Positions 14,695 to 24,019 of a stretch of DNA of 26,454 nt are shown here, piece after piece. Origin of the DNA: Acidimicrobiales bacterium (lineage in GTDB: Bacteria; Actinomycetota; Acidimicrobiia; Acidimicrobiales; Bog-793); the NCBI GenBank assembly GCA_030037405.1, contig JASHRK010000245.1:1-26454 (forward strand). The letters are read 5' to 3'. Made by a program: the position numbers and the translations under genes. Numbering within the stretch: position 1 is the first letter of the stretch; each line of letters begins with the position of its first letter. The notes under the pieces are model-generated. The model did no database searches and had not been told where the DNA came from. It saw only the letters and a program-made list of their open reading frames with translations.

Positions 14695-14910
14695 ATGCGG
14701 CGGTCCATCCTCCAGTTCACAACTCCCGGCGGAGCAGACTCGCCTTACGGTGTCTATGACTGATCGCGTGTACAAAGAGACACTCGCCAAGTGAGCTGAT
14801 CGCGCTCTGAACATCTTGCCCAGGCTGGCTACGGCGAAGCTGTCCGAGCGTTTCACGCCAGCTCACGGCGCGCGATACAGCCGTTCTGTACCCTGCGGAC
14901 AGGTCCGACA
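14695..14910. other. Intergenic region upstream of recC
   Basis: These 216 bases hold no recognisable gene and no convincing terminator for the preceding operon. A short inverted repeat, TACAG-CCGTT-CTGTA (14876-14890), lies 20 bases before the recC start. It does not match the actinobacterial LexA box (GAAC-N4-GTTC), so SOS control is not supported. I could not find a clear -35/-10 pair. Confidence 0.4.
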
Positions 14911-17900
14911 ATGCTTACCATCCACCGCTCCGAACGTGCCGACTACCTCCTCGAGGCTCTCGGCGACGTCCTCCTCGAGGCGACAGGCGACCCGATGGTC
15001 GCCGAGGTCGTCTCCGTCCCCACCCGCGGCATCGAGCGCTGGCTCAGCCAGCGACTCTCCCATCGCCTCGGGGCCGCAGGCAGGGCCGACGGCGTCTGTG
15101 CCAACGTCGAGTTCCCATTCCCGGGCTCCCTGATCAACGCGGCAACGGCAGTCGCCTGCGGATTTGATCGCGATACGGATCCATGGCCTCCTGAGCGATC
15201 GGTATGGCCGTTGCTCGAGCTCGTCGACGAGAACCTCGCCGACCCCTTCCTCGCGCCGCTGGCGGCACATCTCCGAGGCGGCTCTCCGAGCGGCGAGGAA
15301 GAGACCTCACACCTCCGGAGATTCGCCACCGTGCGTCACCTCGCCGATCTCTACGACCGTTATGCAGTGCACCGGCCGGAGATGGTCAAGAGCTGGGCGA
15401 GTGGTGACGACGGTCCCGTCGGCTCCAGCGCTGACGACGCAGGACCTTCTGCCGGCGCCAGCTGGCAGCCAGAGCTCTGGCGTCGGCTTCGCCGGCGCAT
15501 CGGAGTGGCCAGCCCCGTAGAGCGACTCGACATCGCCCGCAGCGAGCTCGTCGCGCACCCCCACCTGCTCGATCTCCCCCCCAGGCTCTCGTTGTTCGGG
15601 TTGACGCGGCTGCCGGCGAGCTACTTGCTGATCCTGGAGGCCATCGCCGCGCACCGGGACGTGCACCTCTTCCTCCTGCACCCCTCCGGACGGCTGTGGG
15701 AGCGGGTCGAAGATGCCGCCGCGTCCGTCACGCACCCGCTCCGGCGGCGCGACGACCCCACGGTGTCCTTCGCCGAGAACGGGCTCCTCCGATCTTGGGG
15801 TCGCGACGCCAGGGAGATGCAGCTGGTCTTGGAGGCGCATGGAGTCGTCGGCGGCGACCACCGACCGGTCCCCGAGGTCGCCGAAAGCGAACGCCCGACG
15901 CTGCTGCAGCTCCTGCAAGCCGACATCCGGGCAGATCGGCAGCCTCCGGGGGCGCCACGGTCGAGCACTCTCCCGGACCCTCGTCCGATTCTCGGCAGGA
16001 ACGACGACAGCCTGCGCGTGCACGCATGCCACGGTCGGCTCCGCCAGGTAGAGGTGATGCGCGATGCCATCCTCCATCTCCTTGCGGCCGACCCGACGCT
16101 CGAGGCGCGGGACGTCATCGTGATGTGTCCCGACATCGAGTCGTTCGCACCTCTCATCCAGGCTGTCTTGGGCTCGCGTGACCACCTGGCCCTGGACGAC
16201 CTCGACGAGGACGAGCAGCGGGAGCCGGGGCCACCCCTGCTCCGGGTTCGGCTCGCCGACCGTTCAATTCGCCAGACGAACCCCATACTCGCGGTCGCGG
16301 CCCAGCTCCTCGAGCTGGCAGACAGCCGAGTGACCGCCTCCGAACTGCTGGACCTCGCCGGCTACGAGCCGGTCGGCCGCCGGTTCCGGTTCGACAAGGA
16401 AGATCTCGGCCAGTTGGAGCGGTGGGTCGCTGCGACGGGGGTCAGGTGGGGGCTCGACGGCGAGCACAGGCGGCCGTGGAAGCTCGACCGCGTCGACGAG
16501 AACACCTGGCGCGCGGGACTCGACCGGCTGCTCCTCGGCGTCGCCATGGCGGACGAGAACCAGCGCCTCGTCGGCGGTGTCCTGCCGTTCGACGACGTCC
16601 CGAGTGGTGCGGTCGATTTGGCAGGGCGGTTCGCCGAGCTGGTCGAGCGCGTGCAGTCGGCGGTTGACTCCCTACGAGGACAACAGAGCGTGGCCGCGTG
16701 GTGCGGCGCCATCGCCGAAGCTACGGAGAGCCTTGCCTTGGCCGGCGCCGGCGAACAGTGGCAGCACGACCAGTTGCGCCGTGTGCTCGGCGAGGTGGCC
16801 GACACGACGGGTCACACAGCGGGCGCGCCCTTGCTCGACCTTGCCGAGGTTCGGTCGCTGCTCGCCGACCGCCTCCGTGGACGGCCGACCCGTGCCAACT
16901 TCCGGACCGGCGACCTCACGATATGCACGCTCGTGCCGATGCGGTCGGTACCGCATCGCGTGGTCGGCCTGCTCGGCCTGGACGACGGCGTCTTCCCGCG
17001 TCACGGAGGTCAGGACGGAGACGACCTCCTGCTTGTCGATCCTCACGTCGGGGACCGTGACGGACGCTCCGAGGATCGGCAACTCCTCCTCGACGCCTTG
17101 CTGGCTGCCACGCAGCACCTCGTCCTCACCTACGAGGGACGAGACCCCCGCACGAACCAGGAACGCTCTCCCTGCGTGCCCATCTCGGAGTTGCTCGACG
17201 TGGTCGACAGGACGGTCCGGCTGCCTGACGACAACGCCGGCCTGGCACGGGGTGCGGTCGTGATCGAGCATCCGCTGCAATCCTTCGACCAGCGCAACTT
17301 CTGCCCGGACGCACTGATCCCCGAGGGACCGTGGAGCTTCGACCCGGTCGAGCTCGACGGCGCCCAGTCGCTCGGCGAGTCGTCCATCGTGCGCGGGCCG
17401 TTCCTGTCCAAACCCTTGCCGCCTCTCGACTCTCCGGCTGTCCAGCTCGACTCGCTCGTCCGCTTCCTGGAGCGCCCGGTCCGGGCTTTTCTTCGCGAAC
17501 GTCTCGGCTGGTACGGAAGCGGGGCGGCCGACGAGGTGAAGGACGCCCTGCCGGTTGACCTGGACGGCCTCGAGCAGTGGAACGTCGGCGATCGTATGCT
17601 CGCCGCCCGTCTCGCCGGCGCGACAGTGGCCGAGACGAGAGCGGCAGAGAGGGGACGAGGCCTTCTCCCACCGGGCGTCCTCGGCGGTCTCGAGCTACAG
17701 GACCTAGAGGCGAAGGTGGAGGCGCTGACGGCGGCGGCCAAGACGGCGATCTCGAACGAGCGGGCCGTGCCGGAGTCGATCGAGATCCAAGTCCGCCTCG
17801 GGGACGGGCGCCTCCTGATCGGAACCGTGCCCGACGTCTACGAGACCGACGGCGCCACCGGTGGCCATCTTCGGCTGGTCCGGTGTGTGTACTCCCAGCT

Positions 17901-18438
17901 GGGACCGAGATATCGCCTCGCGGCCTGGGCGCGCTTCTTGGCACTCACGGCTGCTCGCCCGGACGAGGACGTCGGCGCCATCACGATCGGTCGGAGTGAG
18001 GGGAAGTCGCAGGGAAAGCCGCGGATAGCGCTCGCTGAGCTGGCGACGCTGGAAGGTGATCCCACCGAGCGCCGAGCGGAGGCGCTCGCTCTCCTCGAGG
18101 TGCTCGTCGACCTCTACGACCGAGGCATGTGCGAGCCCCTCCCTCTGTACACGAAGACGTCGGAGAAGTTCGTCGACGCCGTGTGCAACGAAGAGGGCGC
18201 AAGCGCCGCATGCCGCGGGGTGTGGGAGACCGGCAGCTTTGGCTTCGGCGAGGACCAGGAACCGGAGCATCAGCTGGTGCTTGGGGAAGGCGTGCGTTTC
18301 TACGAGCTGTTGCAGGAACGGCCTCGAGACGATGAGAGCGGGCCGGGCTGGGGAACGGAGCCGTCTCGTTTCGGGCGGCTCGCCTTCCGCTTGTGGGCAC
18401 CGGTCATCGGGCACGAGTCGCGGAGGTCTTTGGCATGA
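14911..18438 (+). CDS. recC: Exodeoxyribonuclease V subunit gamma (RecC)
   Basis: A 1175-residue protein, close to the usual size (about 1100). RecC is the Chi-recognising, helicase-like but inactive scaffold of RecBCD, which resects double-strand breaks for RecA loading. The N-terminus is characteristic: LTIHRSERADYLLEAL, VVSVPTRGIERWLSQRLSHRLG (two motifs) and the region ANVEFPFPGSLI. Further on are LPPRLSLFGLTRLPASYLLI, VHACHGRLRQVEVMRDAILH, ARDVIVMCPDIESFAPLI and MRSVPHRVVGLLGLDDGVFPR, all standard RecC blocks. The C-terminal nuclease-like domain shows LVRFLERPVRAFLRERLG. The start is ATG 14911, and the stop overlaps the recB start as ATGA. Identification is firm from the blocks and the operon; which Chi sequence it recognises cannot be read. 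Confidence 0.95.
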   Translation: MLTIHRSERADYLLEALGDVLLEATGDPMVAEVVSVPTRGIERWLSQRLSHRLGAAGRADGVCANVEFPFPGSLINAATAVACGFDRDTDPWPPERSVWPLLELVDENLADPFLAPLAAHLRGGSPSGEEETSHLRRFATVRHLADLYDRYAVHRPEMVKSWASGDDGPVGSSADDAGPSAGASWQPELWRRLRRRIGVASPVERLDIARSELVAHPHLLDLPPRLSLFGLTRLPASYLLILEAIAAHRDVHLFLLHPSGRLWERVEDAAASVTHPLRRRDDPTVSFAENGLLRSWGRDAREMQLVLEAHGVVGGDHRPVPEVAESERPTLLQLLQADIRADRQPPGAPRSSTLPDPRPILGRNDDSLRVHACHGRLRQVEVMRDAILHLLAADPTLEARDVIVMCPDIESFAPLIQAVLGSRDHLALDDLDEDEQREPGPPLLRVRLADRSIRQTNPILAVAAQLLELADSRVTASELLDLAGYEPVGRRFRFDKEDLGQLERWVAATGVRWGLDGEHRRPWKLDRVDENTWRAGLDRLLLGVAMADENQRLVGGVLPFDDVPSGAVDLAGRFAELVERVQSAVDSLRGQQSVAAWCGAIAEATESLALAGAGEQWQHDQLRRVLGEVADTTGHTAGAPLLDLAEVRSLLADRLRGRPTRANFRTGDLTICTLVPMRSVPHRVVGLLGLDDGVFPRHGGQDGDDLLLVDPHVGDRDGRSEDRQLLLDALLAATQHLVLTYEGRDPRTNQERSPCVPISELLDVVDRTVRLPDDNAGLARGAVVIEHPLQSFDQRNFCPDALIPEGPWSFDPVELDGAQSLGESSIVRGPFLSKPLPPLDSPAVQLDSLVRFLERPVRAFLRERLGWYGSGAADEVKDALPVDLDGLEQWNVGDRMLAARLAGATVAETRAAERGRGLLPPGVLGGLELQDLEAKVEALTAAAKTAISNERAVPESIEIQVRLGDGRLLIGTVPDVYETDGATGGHLRLVRCVYSQLGPRYRLAAWARFLALTAARPDEDVGAITIGRSEGKSQGKPRIALAELATLEGDPTERRAEALALLEVLVDLYDRGMCEPLPLYTKTSEKFVDAVCNEEGASAACRGVWETGSFGFGEDQEPEHQLVLGEGVRFYELLQERPRDDESGPGWGTEPSRFGRLAFRLWAPVIGHESRRSLA

Positions 18439-21400
18439 CGGGGGTGACCGTGGCGCCGACCGGCGAGCCGGCGGGTTCGCACTACGAGGTCTGCGGGTCG
18501 CTCCCGCCAGAGGGCGTCACGGTTCTCGAGGCGAGCGCCGGGACGGGGAAGACGTTCACGATCGCCGCCCTCGTGGCCAGATTCGTCGCCGAGGGCGTGC
18601 CGGTCTCGGCGATCCTGGCCGTGACGTTCACCCGGATGGCGACCGGTGAGCTCCGTGACCGGGTCCGGGCCCGGCTCGTATCGGCCGAGGAGGGTCTCGC
18701 CCGCTACCTCGAGACAGGCGAGCCGAGCCGCCCGGACGACTCGGTGTTGCGCCTGCTCGCGACCGGGCGACGAGACGAGGTGGAGCAAAGACGCCAGCGG
18801 ATCGCCGCCGCGCTCACGTCCTTCGACGAGGCGACGATCACGACGACGCACGGTTTCTGCCAGCTGATGCTCGCCGGGCTCGGCGTCTCGGGCGACGTTA
18901 CGACCGGAGCCTCCCTCCTCGAAGATTTCCGCGACCTCGTCGAGGAGGCGGTCGACGACCTCTACGTCCGCTGGGCTCTTCGGCACCGGCAGCCGCCCTC
19001 GTTCAGCAGGCGTGAGGCAATCGACATCGGTCGCGCGGCCGTGAGCAACCCGGGCACCCATCTCGAGCCAGCTCGGGGAGACACGGGAGCCGGGCTCCGC
19101 CGCCGCCTGGCGGACGGCGTCCGCCGAGAGGTGGAAGAGCGCCTCCTCGACTCCAATCTCCTCACCTTCGACGACCTTCTCGTGCGGCTGCGACAGACGC
19201 TGCTCGATCCTCAGCGGGGGCCGGCCGCCTGCGCTCGCTTGCGAGGGCGCTACTCGGTCGTGCTCGTAGACGAGTTCCAGGACACCGACCCGATCCAATG
19301 GGACGTGGTGAACCAGGCCTTCGGGGGCGGCGCGACGAGGCTCGTATTGATCGGCGACCCCAAACAGGCCATCTACGCCTTCCGGGGCGCCGACGTCTAC
19401 GCCTATCTCGAGGCAGCCGAGAAGGCTGACCGCCGTTACACGCTGGGGGTGAACTGGCGAAGCGACGCCGATCTGCTCGCCGCCTTCGACGCGCTGCTCG
19501 ACCCGGTACGTCTTGGCCACCCGGAGATCGCGTACCGGTCGGTGGTGGCGGCGCCTGAGCACGAGCGGGCCGGCTTTGCCGGCGCGCCCGTGCGGGCGCC
19601 CCTTCGAGCACGGATCGTCCACGAGAGGGACCACGACCTGCCCACGACGGCTCACGGGGACGTGCAGAAGGGAGCGGCCGTCGACTTTGTCGCGAGCGAC
19701 GTCGCGGCTGACATCGTCCGGCTGCTCGACGCCTCGCCCGAGCTCGTCCAGTTCGCCAGGGACGGGACGGAGCACTCGCGCCGGCTCCTCATCCCGGGCG
19801 ACGTGGCCGTCCTCGTCGCGACCAACCGGCAGGCGCGCATAGTGCAGGAGGCGCTGAAGACGGCGGGCATGCCGGCGGTCGTGGCGGGCGCCGAGAGCGT
19901 GCTCGGCACGAGGGCGGCAAGGGACTGGCTCAGCCTGCTCGAGGCGATGGAACAGCCGGCGAGCCGCCCCCGGGCGACGGCGGTGGCGTTGACGCCCTTC
20001 ATGGGCATGTCGGCGGAGGCTGTGGCGAGAGCGGAGGAGGCGCAATGGGAGGACGTTCACAGCCGGCTCCATCGCTGGAGCGTTACCTTGCGCCGGCGAG
20101 GCGTGGCATCGCTCTTCCGGGCGGTGCTGGCGGGAGAGGGGGTGCCGGCCCGCTTGCTCAAGGAGCGCGACGGCGAGCGGCGGCTCACCGACCTCGGGCA
20201 CATCGCGCAACTTCTCCACAAGGTGGCTTTGGAGGGCCAGCACGGCCCGCCGGCGCTACGTGCCTGGCTGGCGCGCCGGGTAGACGAGACCACGACCGGC
20301 CGTGACGGCGCCGAGGCGGAAGAGCGCAGCCGCTGGCTCGACTCTGACGCCGACGCGGTGCAGGTCTTGACGGTCCACCGCTCGAAGGGCCTCGAGTTCC
20401 CAGTTGTCTACTGCCCGTTTCTCTGGGACGAGCTGCCCGCGAGGAAAGGTCGCCCGGTCGTCTACCACGATCCTGAGGACGGGGAGCGCAGCCTCGATCT
20501 CGGAGGGTCTCAGGGTGGTCCGGACTATGACCGCCACTTCGCCCTCTACCGGGAAGAAGAGAGAGGCGAAGGACTCCGTGAGCTCTATGTGGCACTGACC
20601 CGCGCCAAGCACCAGGCTGTGATCTGGTGGGTACGGGCGTACGGGGCTCAGCACTCGTCTCTCGGCCGGCTGCTCATGGCTCGCGACGCCGAGGGCAACG
20701 TGGCCACGAGCGCGTCACGGATGCCGAAGGACGACGAGGTCGCTGAGCGGCTCGCCGAGATTGCTCGCCAGGCTCCGGACGGGTTCGTCTCCGTCGAGCG
20801 GGCGACAGGTGGGGATGGCGATGCCGGGATGTGGTCCGACCAGACGGCCGGATCGGTCGGACCGCTGCGAGTGGCCACATTCGGCCGCGCTCTCGACCTG
20901 CGGTGGAGGCGGACGTCCTACACGGGCATCACAGCCCTTGTTCACGGCGGGCCCGCGGTTGCGAGCGAGCCGGACGAGCCGGGCACGCCGGACGAGCCGG
21001 GCACGAGGGACGAGCCGGTGGCGAGCGCATCCGCTGAGGTACGCGACGGAGGACCCGGCGGTGCCGGTGGGACAGAGGTCCGACTGCGAAGCGTGCCCTC
21101 TCTCTGGGCGGCGCTGCCGACCGGTGTCGAGATGGGGACGTTCGTCCACTCCGTGCTCGAGGAGTCGGACTTCGCCGCGGAGGACCTTGACGCCGAGCTC
21201 AGGCGGGCAATAAGCGCCCAGCGCTCACGGTACGCCACGGACGCTTCGTTGGCGGAGCCACTCGTCGCAGGGCTGCGCGCCGCCCTCACCACGCCCCTGG
21301 GCCCGCTCGCCGAGCTTGCCGGGCTCGCGGGTGGCATCACCCTGCGTGACGTCGCGAGGGTGGACCGGCTCGACGAGATGGGTTTCGAGCTGCCTTTGGC

Positions 21401-21944
21401 CGGCGGGGACCGACCCGGCAATGAAGACGCCGTCTCGATGGGCGACATGGCGCGGCTGTTCCAGTTGCATACGCAGTCCGACGGCCCGCTTGGCTCCTAC
21501 TGGGAGCGCCTGCGCGATCCCATGCTCGGGACGGACTTGCGGGGGTACCTGAGCGGCAGCCTGGACTTGATGTTCCGGGTGCGGCCGGCCGATGCTCCAC
21601 CCAGGTACTTCGTTGTTGACTACAAGACGAACTGGACGGGTGGCGAGGAAGAGAGCTTGTCGGCGTGGCACTACCGTCCGGTAGCGCTCGACGCCGAGAT
21701 GCAGCGGATGCACTACCCACTGCAGGCGGTGCTCTACCAGGTGGCGCTGCACCGCTACCTCCGCTGGCGGCTCCCCGGGTACCAACCCGAGGTCAACCTC
21801 GGCGGAGTGCTCTACCTGTTCCTCAGGGGGATGTGCGGCCCCGACACGCCGACCGTCGAGGGCGAGCGGTGCGGAGTGTTCTCGTGGCGCCCACCAGCGT
21901 CGCTCGTCAGCGACCTGTCCGAGCTGTTCGAGGCGGGCTCGTGA
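18435..21944 (+). CDS. recB: Exodeoxyribonuclease V subunit beta (RecB)
   Basis: A 1169-residue 3'-5' helicase and nuclease subunit. I start at ATG 18435, which overlaps the recC stop, rather than at an upstream ATG inside recC. UvrD-type helicase motifs appear in order: ASAGTGKT (33-40), VDEFQDTDPIQW (about 277), GDPKQAIYAFRG (about 306), NWRSDADLL (about 340), VHRSKGLEFPVVY (about 648) and LYVALTRAKH (about 717). The C-terminal RecB nuclease domain is complete: GTFVHSVLEE with the metal-ligand histidine, GSLDLMFR with the first aspartate, then VVDYKTNW supplying the Asp and Lys of the DYK motif, and the QAVLYQVALHRYL helix. A low-complexity PDEPGT repeat (about residues 845-862) sits in the linker between helicase and nuclease. 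Both activities look intact. Confidence 0.96.
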   Translation: MTGVTVAPTGEPAGSHYEVCGSLPPEGVTVLEASAGTGKTFTIAALVARFVAEGVPVSAILAVTFTRMATGELRDRVRARLVSAEEGLARYLETGEPSRPDDSVLRLLATGRRDEVEQRRQRIAAALTSFDEATITTTHGFCQLMLAGLGVSGDVTTGASLLEDFRDLVEEAVDDLYVRWALRHRQPPSFSRREAIDIGRAAVSNPGTHLEPARGDTGAGLRRRLADGVRREVEERLLDSNLLTFDDLLVRLRQTLLDPQRGPAACARLRGRYSVVLVDEFQDTDPIQWDVVNQAFGGGATRLVLIGDPKQAIYAFRGADVYAYLEAAEKADRRYTLGVNWRSDADLLAAFDALLDPVRLGHPEIAYRSVVAAPEHERAGFAGAPVRAPLRARIVHERDHDLPTTAHGDVQKGAAVDFVASDVAADIVRLLDASPELVQFARDGTEHSRRLLIPGDVAVLVATNRQARIVQEALKTAGMPAVVAGAESVLGTRAARDWLSLLEAMEQPASRPRATAVALTPFMGMSAEAVARAEEAQWEDVHSRLHRWSVTLRRRGVASLFRAVLAGEGVPARLLKERDGERRLTDLGHIAQLLHKVALEGQHGPPALRAWLARRVDETTTGRDGAEAEERSRWLDSDADAVQVLTVHRSKGLEFPVVYCPFLWDELPARKGRPVVYHDPEDGERSLDLGGSQGGPDYDRHFALYREEERGEGLRELYVALTRAKHQAVIWWVRAYGAQHSSLGRLLMARDAEGNVATSASRMPKDDEVAERLAEIARQAPDGFVSVERATGGDGDAGMWSDQTAGSVGPLRVATFGRALDLRWRRTSYTGITALVHGGPAVASEPDEPGTPDEPGTRDEPVASASAEVRDGGPGGAGGTEVRLRSVPSLWAALPTGVEMGTFVHSVLEESDFAAEDLDAELRRAISAQRSRYATDASLAEPLVAGLRAALTTPLGPLAELAGLAGGITLRDVARVDRLDEMGFELPLAGGDRPGNEDAVSMGDMARLFQLHTQSDGPLGSYWERLRDPMLGTDLRGYLSGSLDLMFRVRPADAPPRYFVVDYKTNWTGGEEESLSAWHYRPVALDAEMQRMHYPLQAVLYQVALHRYLRWRLPGYQPEVNLGGVLYLFLRGMCGPDTPTVEGERCGVFSWRPPASLVSDLSELFEAGS
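20970..21020 (+). repeat. 18-bp tandem repeat in the recB linker
   Basis: The unit CCGGACGAGCCGGGCACG is present twice in tandem (20970-20987, 20988-21005), followed by a diverged third copy. It encodes PDEPGT, PDEPGT and RDEPVA in the linker between the helicase and nuclease parts of RecB. Copy number could vary between strains without breaking the frame. Confidence 0.85.
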
Positions 21945-23959
21945 CCCCCCCGCTCGACTCCGTCTTTGTAGCTCAGCTGGCGGAGGAGTCGCTGCTCGGC
22001 TCCTTCAACCGCGCCGGCGTCCTCGCGCCGGCCGACGTCCACGTCGCGAGGCGGCTCGCTCGCCTCGGAGGCGACGAGGACGAGCTTCTGGTGCTCGCGG
22101 TGGCCTTCGCCGTGCGCGCCCCCCGTGTAGGGCATGTCCGGGTCGACCTCGCCTCGGTGCGAGAGACGGCCGAGGGCGAGCTCGAGCAGGAGGTGGACCT
22201 CGACGCCCTGCCGTGGCCCGATCCGCAGGCCTGGTTGGCAGGCGTCTCGAGAAGCCCGCTCGTCGCCGTCGGCGACGGCGACGCCAAGGTGGCGCCGTTG
22301 CGGCTGGTCGGCTCGGCTCTGTACCTCGATCGGTACTGGCGCGACGAGCGCGCCGTCGCCACCGACCTGCTGGCTCGATCGGTCGCCATCGGCTCTGAGG
22401 GGGCGGCCTTCGAACGCGACCTGACGGGGGCGATGGGTCGGCTGTTCACCACTGTTGGCAGCGCCACCACCACCACCACCACCACCACCGCCGACGACGA
22501 CGACGATGCCGCTGCCGCCGACCCTGAGCAGCGCTGGGCCGCGGCGGTCGCGGTCCGGCGCCGCCTGGCCGTCGTCGCCGGCGGGCCCGGCACGGGAAAG
22601 ACGACGACCGTGGCCAGGCTCATCGGGCTTCTCGGGGTGCAGGCGGAGGCGACCGGCTCTGAGCTGCCGCTGGTGGCTCTCGTGGCGCCGACCGGGAAGG
22701 CCGCTAACCGCATGCAGGAGGCGGTGCGCGCTGCGGCGGAGACTCTCGACGTGAGCGAAGCCGTCCGGGAGCACCTGCTGGGTCTCGAGGCAGCGACAGT
22801 TCACCGGCTCCTCAGGCCGAGGCCTGACAACTCGAGCCGTTTCCGCCACAACCGCCGTAACCGCCTCCCTCACGACATCGTCGTCGTGGACGAGACCTCG
22901 ATGCTTCCGTTGTGGCTGATGGCGCGACTGCTGGAAGCCGTCCGGAGCGACGCCCGGCTCGTCCTCGTCGGCGATCCCGAGCAGCTGGCGTCCGTCGAGG
23001 CCGGTGCCGTACTGGGAGACGTAGTCGGCCCGGCCTCGGAGCGACTGCGGATGCATGCTTCGGCAGCGGCCAATCTCGCATCCGTGACTGGGGTCAGCCT
23101 CGATGTCGAGACGCTGCCGGACGATGCTCCCGGTACCGGTGACGGTGTCGTGGTGCTGCGGACCAACCACCGCTTCCGTGGCGGGTTGGCTGCGCTTGCC
23201 GAGGCGATCCGGTCGGGCGACGGTGACAGCACCGTGGCGGCCCTCGGAGGCGGCGACAAGGACCTTGGCTGGCTCCCCCTTGACGCGACCGAGACGAACG
23301 AGGAGGAGCTCGAAGCCGTCCGTCAGATGGCCTGCGAGTCCGCTCTCGCGATGATCGACGCGGCCCGAGCGGCTGAGTGGGAAAAAGCGCTCGAGGCGCT
23401 GGCGGCAAGTCGTATCTTGTGCGCCCACCGACGAGGTCCGGCCGGCGTGTCGACGTGGAACGCTCGTGTGGAGCGATGGCTGGTGGACGAGGTGGAGGGT
23501 TTCTCGGCGGAAGGGGAGTGGTATGTCGGGCGGCCCGTCATCGTGACGGCAAACGACTACAGCCTGCGGCTCTTCAACGGTGACAGCGGGGTGGTGGTGG
23601 CGCGAGAGCCGGCCGGCAGCGCTGCCGCTGGCACCCGCGCCGCTGGCGCCCGCGCCGCTGGGGTCGCCGCCGCCTTCGAACGGGGCCTGGTGAGCCCGTC
23701 CCGCTTGTACGACGTGGACACCGTCTACGCCATGACCGTGCACAAGTCACAGGGGTCGGAGTTCGACAAGGTGGCGGTGGTCCTTCCGCAGCCGACGTCC
23801 CGTGTCCTCACTCGAGAGTTGCTCTACACAGCCGTCACCCGCGCGAGACGGCAGCTGCTCGTCGTCGGGACGGAGGAGTCGGTGAGAGCGGCGGTCGAGC
23901 GGCCGATCGCCCGGGCGTCCGGTCTGACCGGGCGGCTTTGGGGCGAGCGGTGGTCATAG
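21941..23959 (+). CDS. recD: Exodeoxyribonuclease V subunit alpha (RecD)
   Basis: A 672-residue 5'-3' superfamily 1B helicase subunit of RecBCD, slightly longer than the E. coli protein (608). Start is GTG 21941, whose GTGA overlaps the recB TGA; the frame is open further upstream only as a recB shadow. The N-terminal domain (1-175) carries LAEESLLGSFNRAGVL and RLVGSALYLDRYW-type segments that contact RecC. The helicase core has GGPGTGKTTTVARL (about 213), VVVDETSMLPLWLMARL (about 314), GDPEQLASVEAGAVLGDV (about 344), NHRF, VHKSQGSEFDKVAVVLP (about 600) and LLYTAVTRARRQLLVVG (about 628). A run of eight threonines then five aspartates precedes the Walker A region, and an alanine-rich AAGTRAAGARAAG stretch lies in the C-terminal part. 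No terminator is visible before the convergent ClC gene 60 bases on. Confidence 0.95.
   Translation: MTPPLDSVFVAQLAEESLLGSFNRAGVLAPADVHVARRLARLGGDEDELLVLAVAFAVRAPRVGHVRVDLASVRETAEGELEQEVDLDALPWPDPQAWLAGVSRSPLVAVGDGDAKVAPLRLVGSALYLDRYWRDERAVATDLLARSVAIGSEGAAFERDLTGAMGRLFTTVGSATTTTTTTTADDDDDAAAADPEQRWAAAVAVRRRLAVVAGGPGTGKTTTVARLIGLLGVQAEATGSELPLVALVAPTGKAANRMQEAVRAAAETLDVSEAVREHLLGLEAATVHRLLRPRPDNSSRFRHNRRNRLPHDIVVVDETSMLPLWLMARLLEAVRSDARLVLVGDPEQLASVEAGAVLGDVVGPASERLRMHASAAANLASVTGVSLDVETLPDDAPGTGDGVVVLRTNHRFRGGLAALAEAIRSGDGDSTVAALGGGDKDLGWLPLDATETNEEELEAVRQMACESALAMIDAARAAEWEKALEALAASRILCAHRRGPAGVSTWNARVERWLVDEVEGFSAEGEWYVGRPVIVTANDYSLRLFNGDSGVVVAREPAGSAAAGTRAAGARAAGVAAAFERGLVSPSRLYDVDTVYAMTVHKSQGSEFDKVAVVLPQPTSRVLTRELLYTAVTRARRQLLVVGTEESVRAAVERPIARASGLTGRLWGERWS
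22466..22507 (+). repeat. Trinucleotide microsatellites in recD
   Basis: Eight ACC triplets (22466-22489) followed, after GCC, by four GAC triplets and one GAT (22493-22507). They encode eight threonines and five aspartates in the linker between the N-terminal domain and the helicase core. Slippage in units of three would change linker length in frame. Confidence 0.9.
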
Positions 23960-24019
23960 GCAATGCCAGGGTGACGCCGCCGCCGCCACAGCCCGAGGCT
24001 GACCGCATCCTCCGGCCGC

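Noticed and set aside
14876..14890. SOS (LexA) box upstream of recC
   Set aside because: The TACAG-N5-CTGTA repeat does not match the actinobacterial GAAC-N4-GTTC consensus, and its arms are in the opposite order to the E. coli type.
18300..20243. Long minus-strand open frame (647 codons) opposite recB
   Set aside because: Same reasoning: composition-driven shadow of a clear RecB gene, rich in Arg, Gly and His with no domain pattern.
21812..23743. Long minus-strand open frame (643 codons) opposite recD
   Set aside because: It is antisense to a gene with all helicase motifs, its translation has no recognisable domain, and high G+C sequence commonly leaves such frames open.
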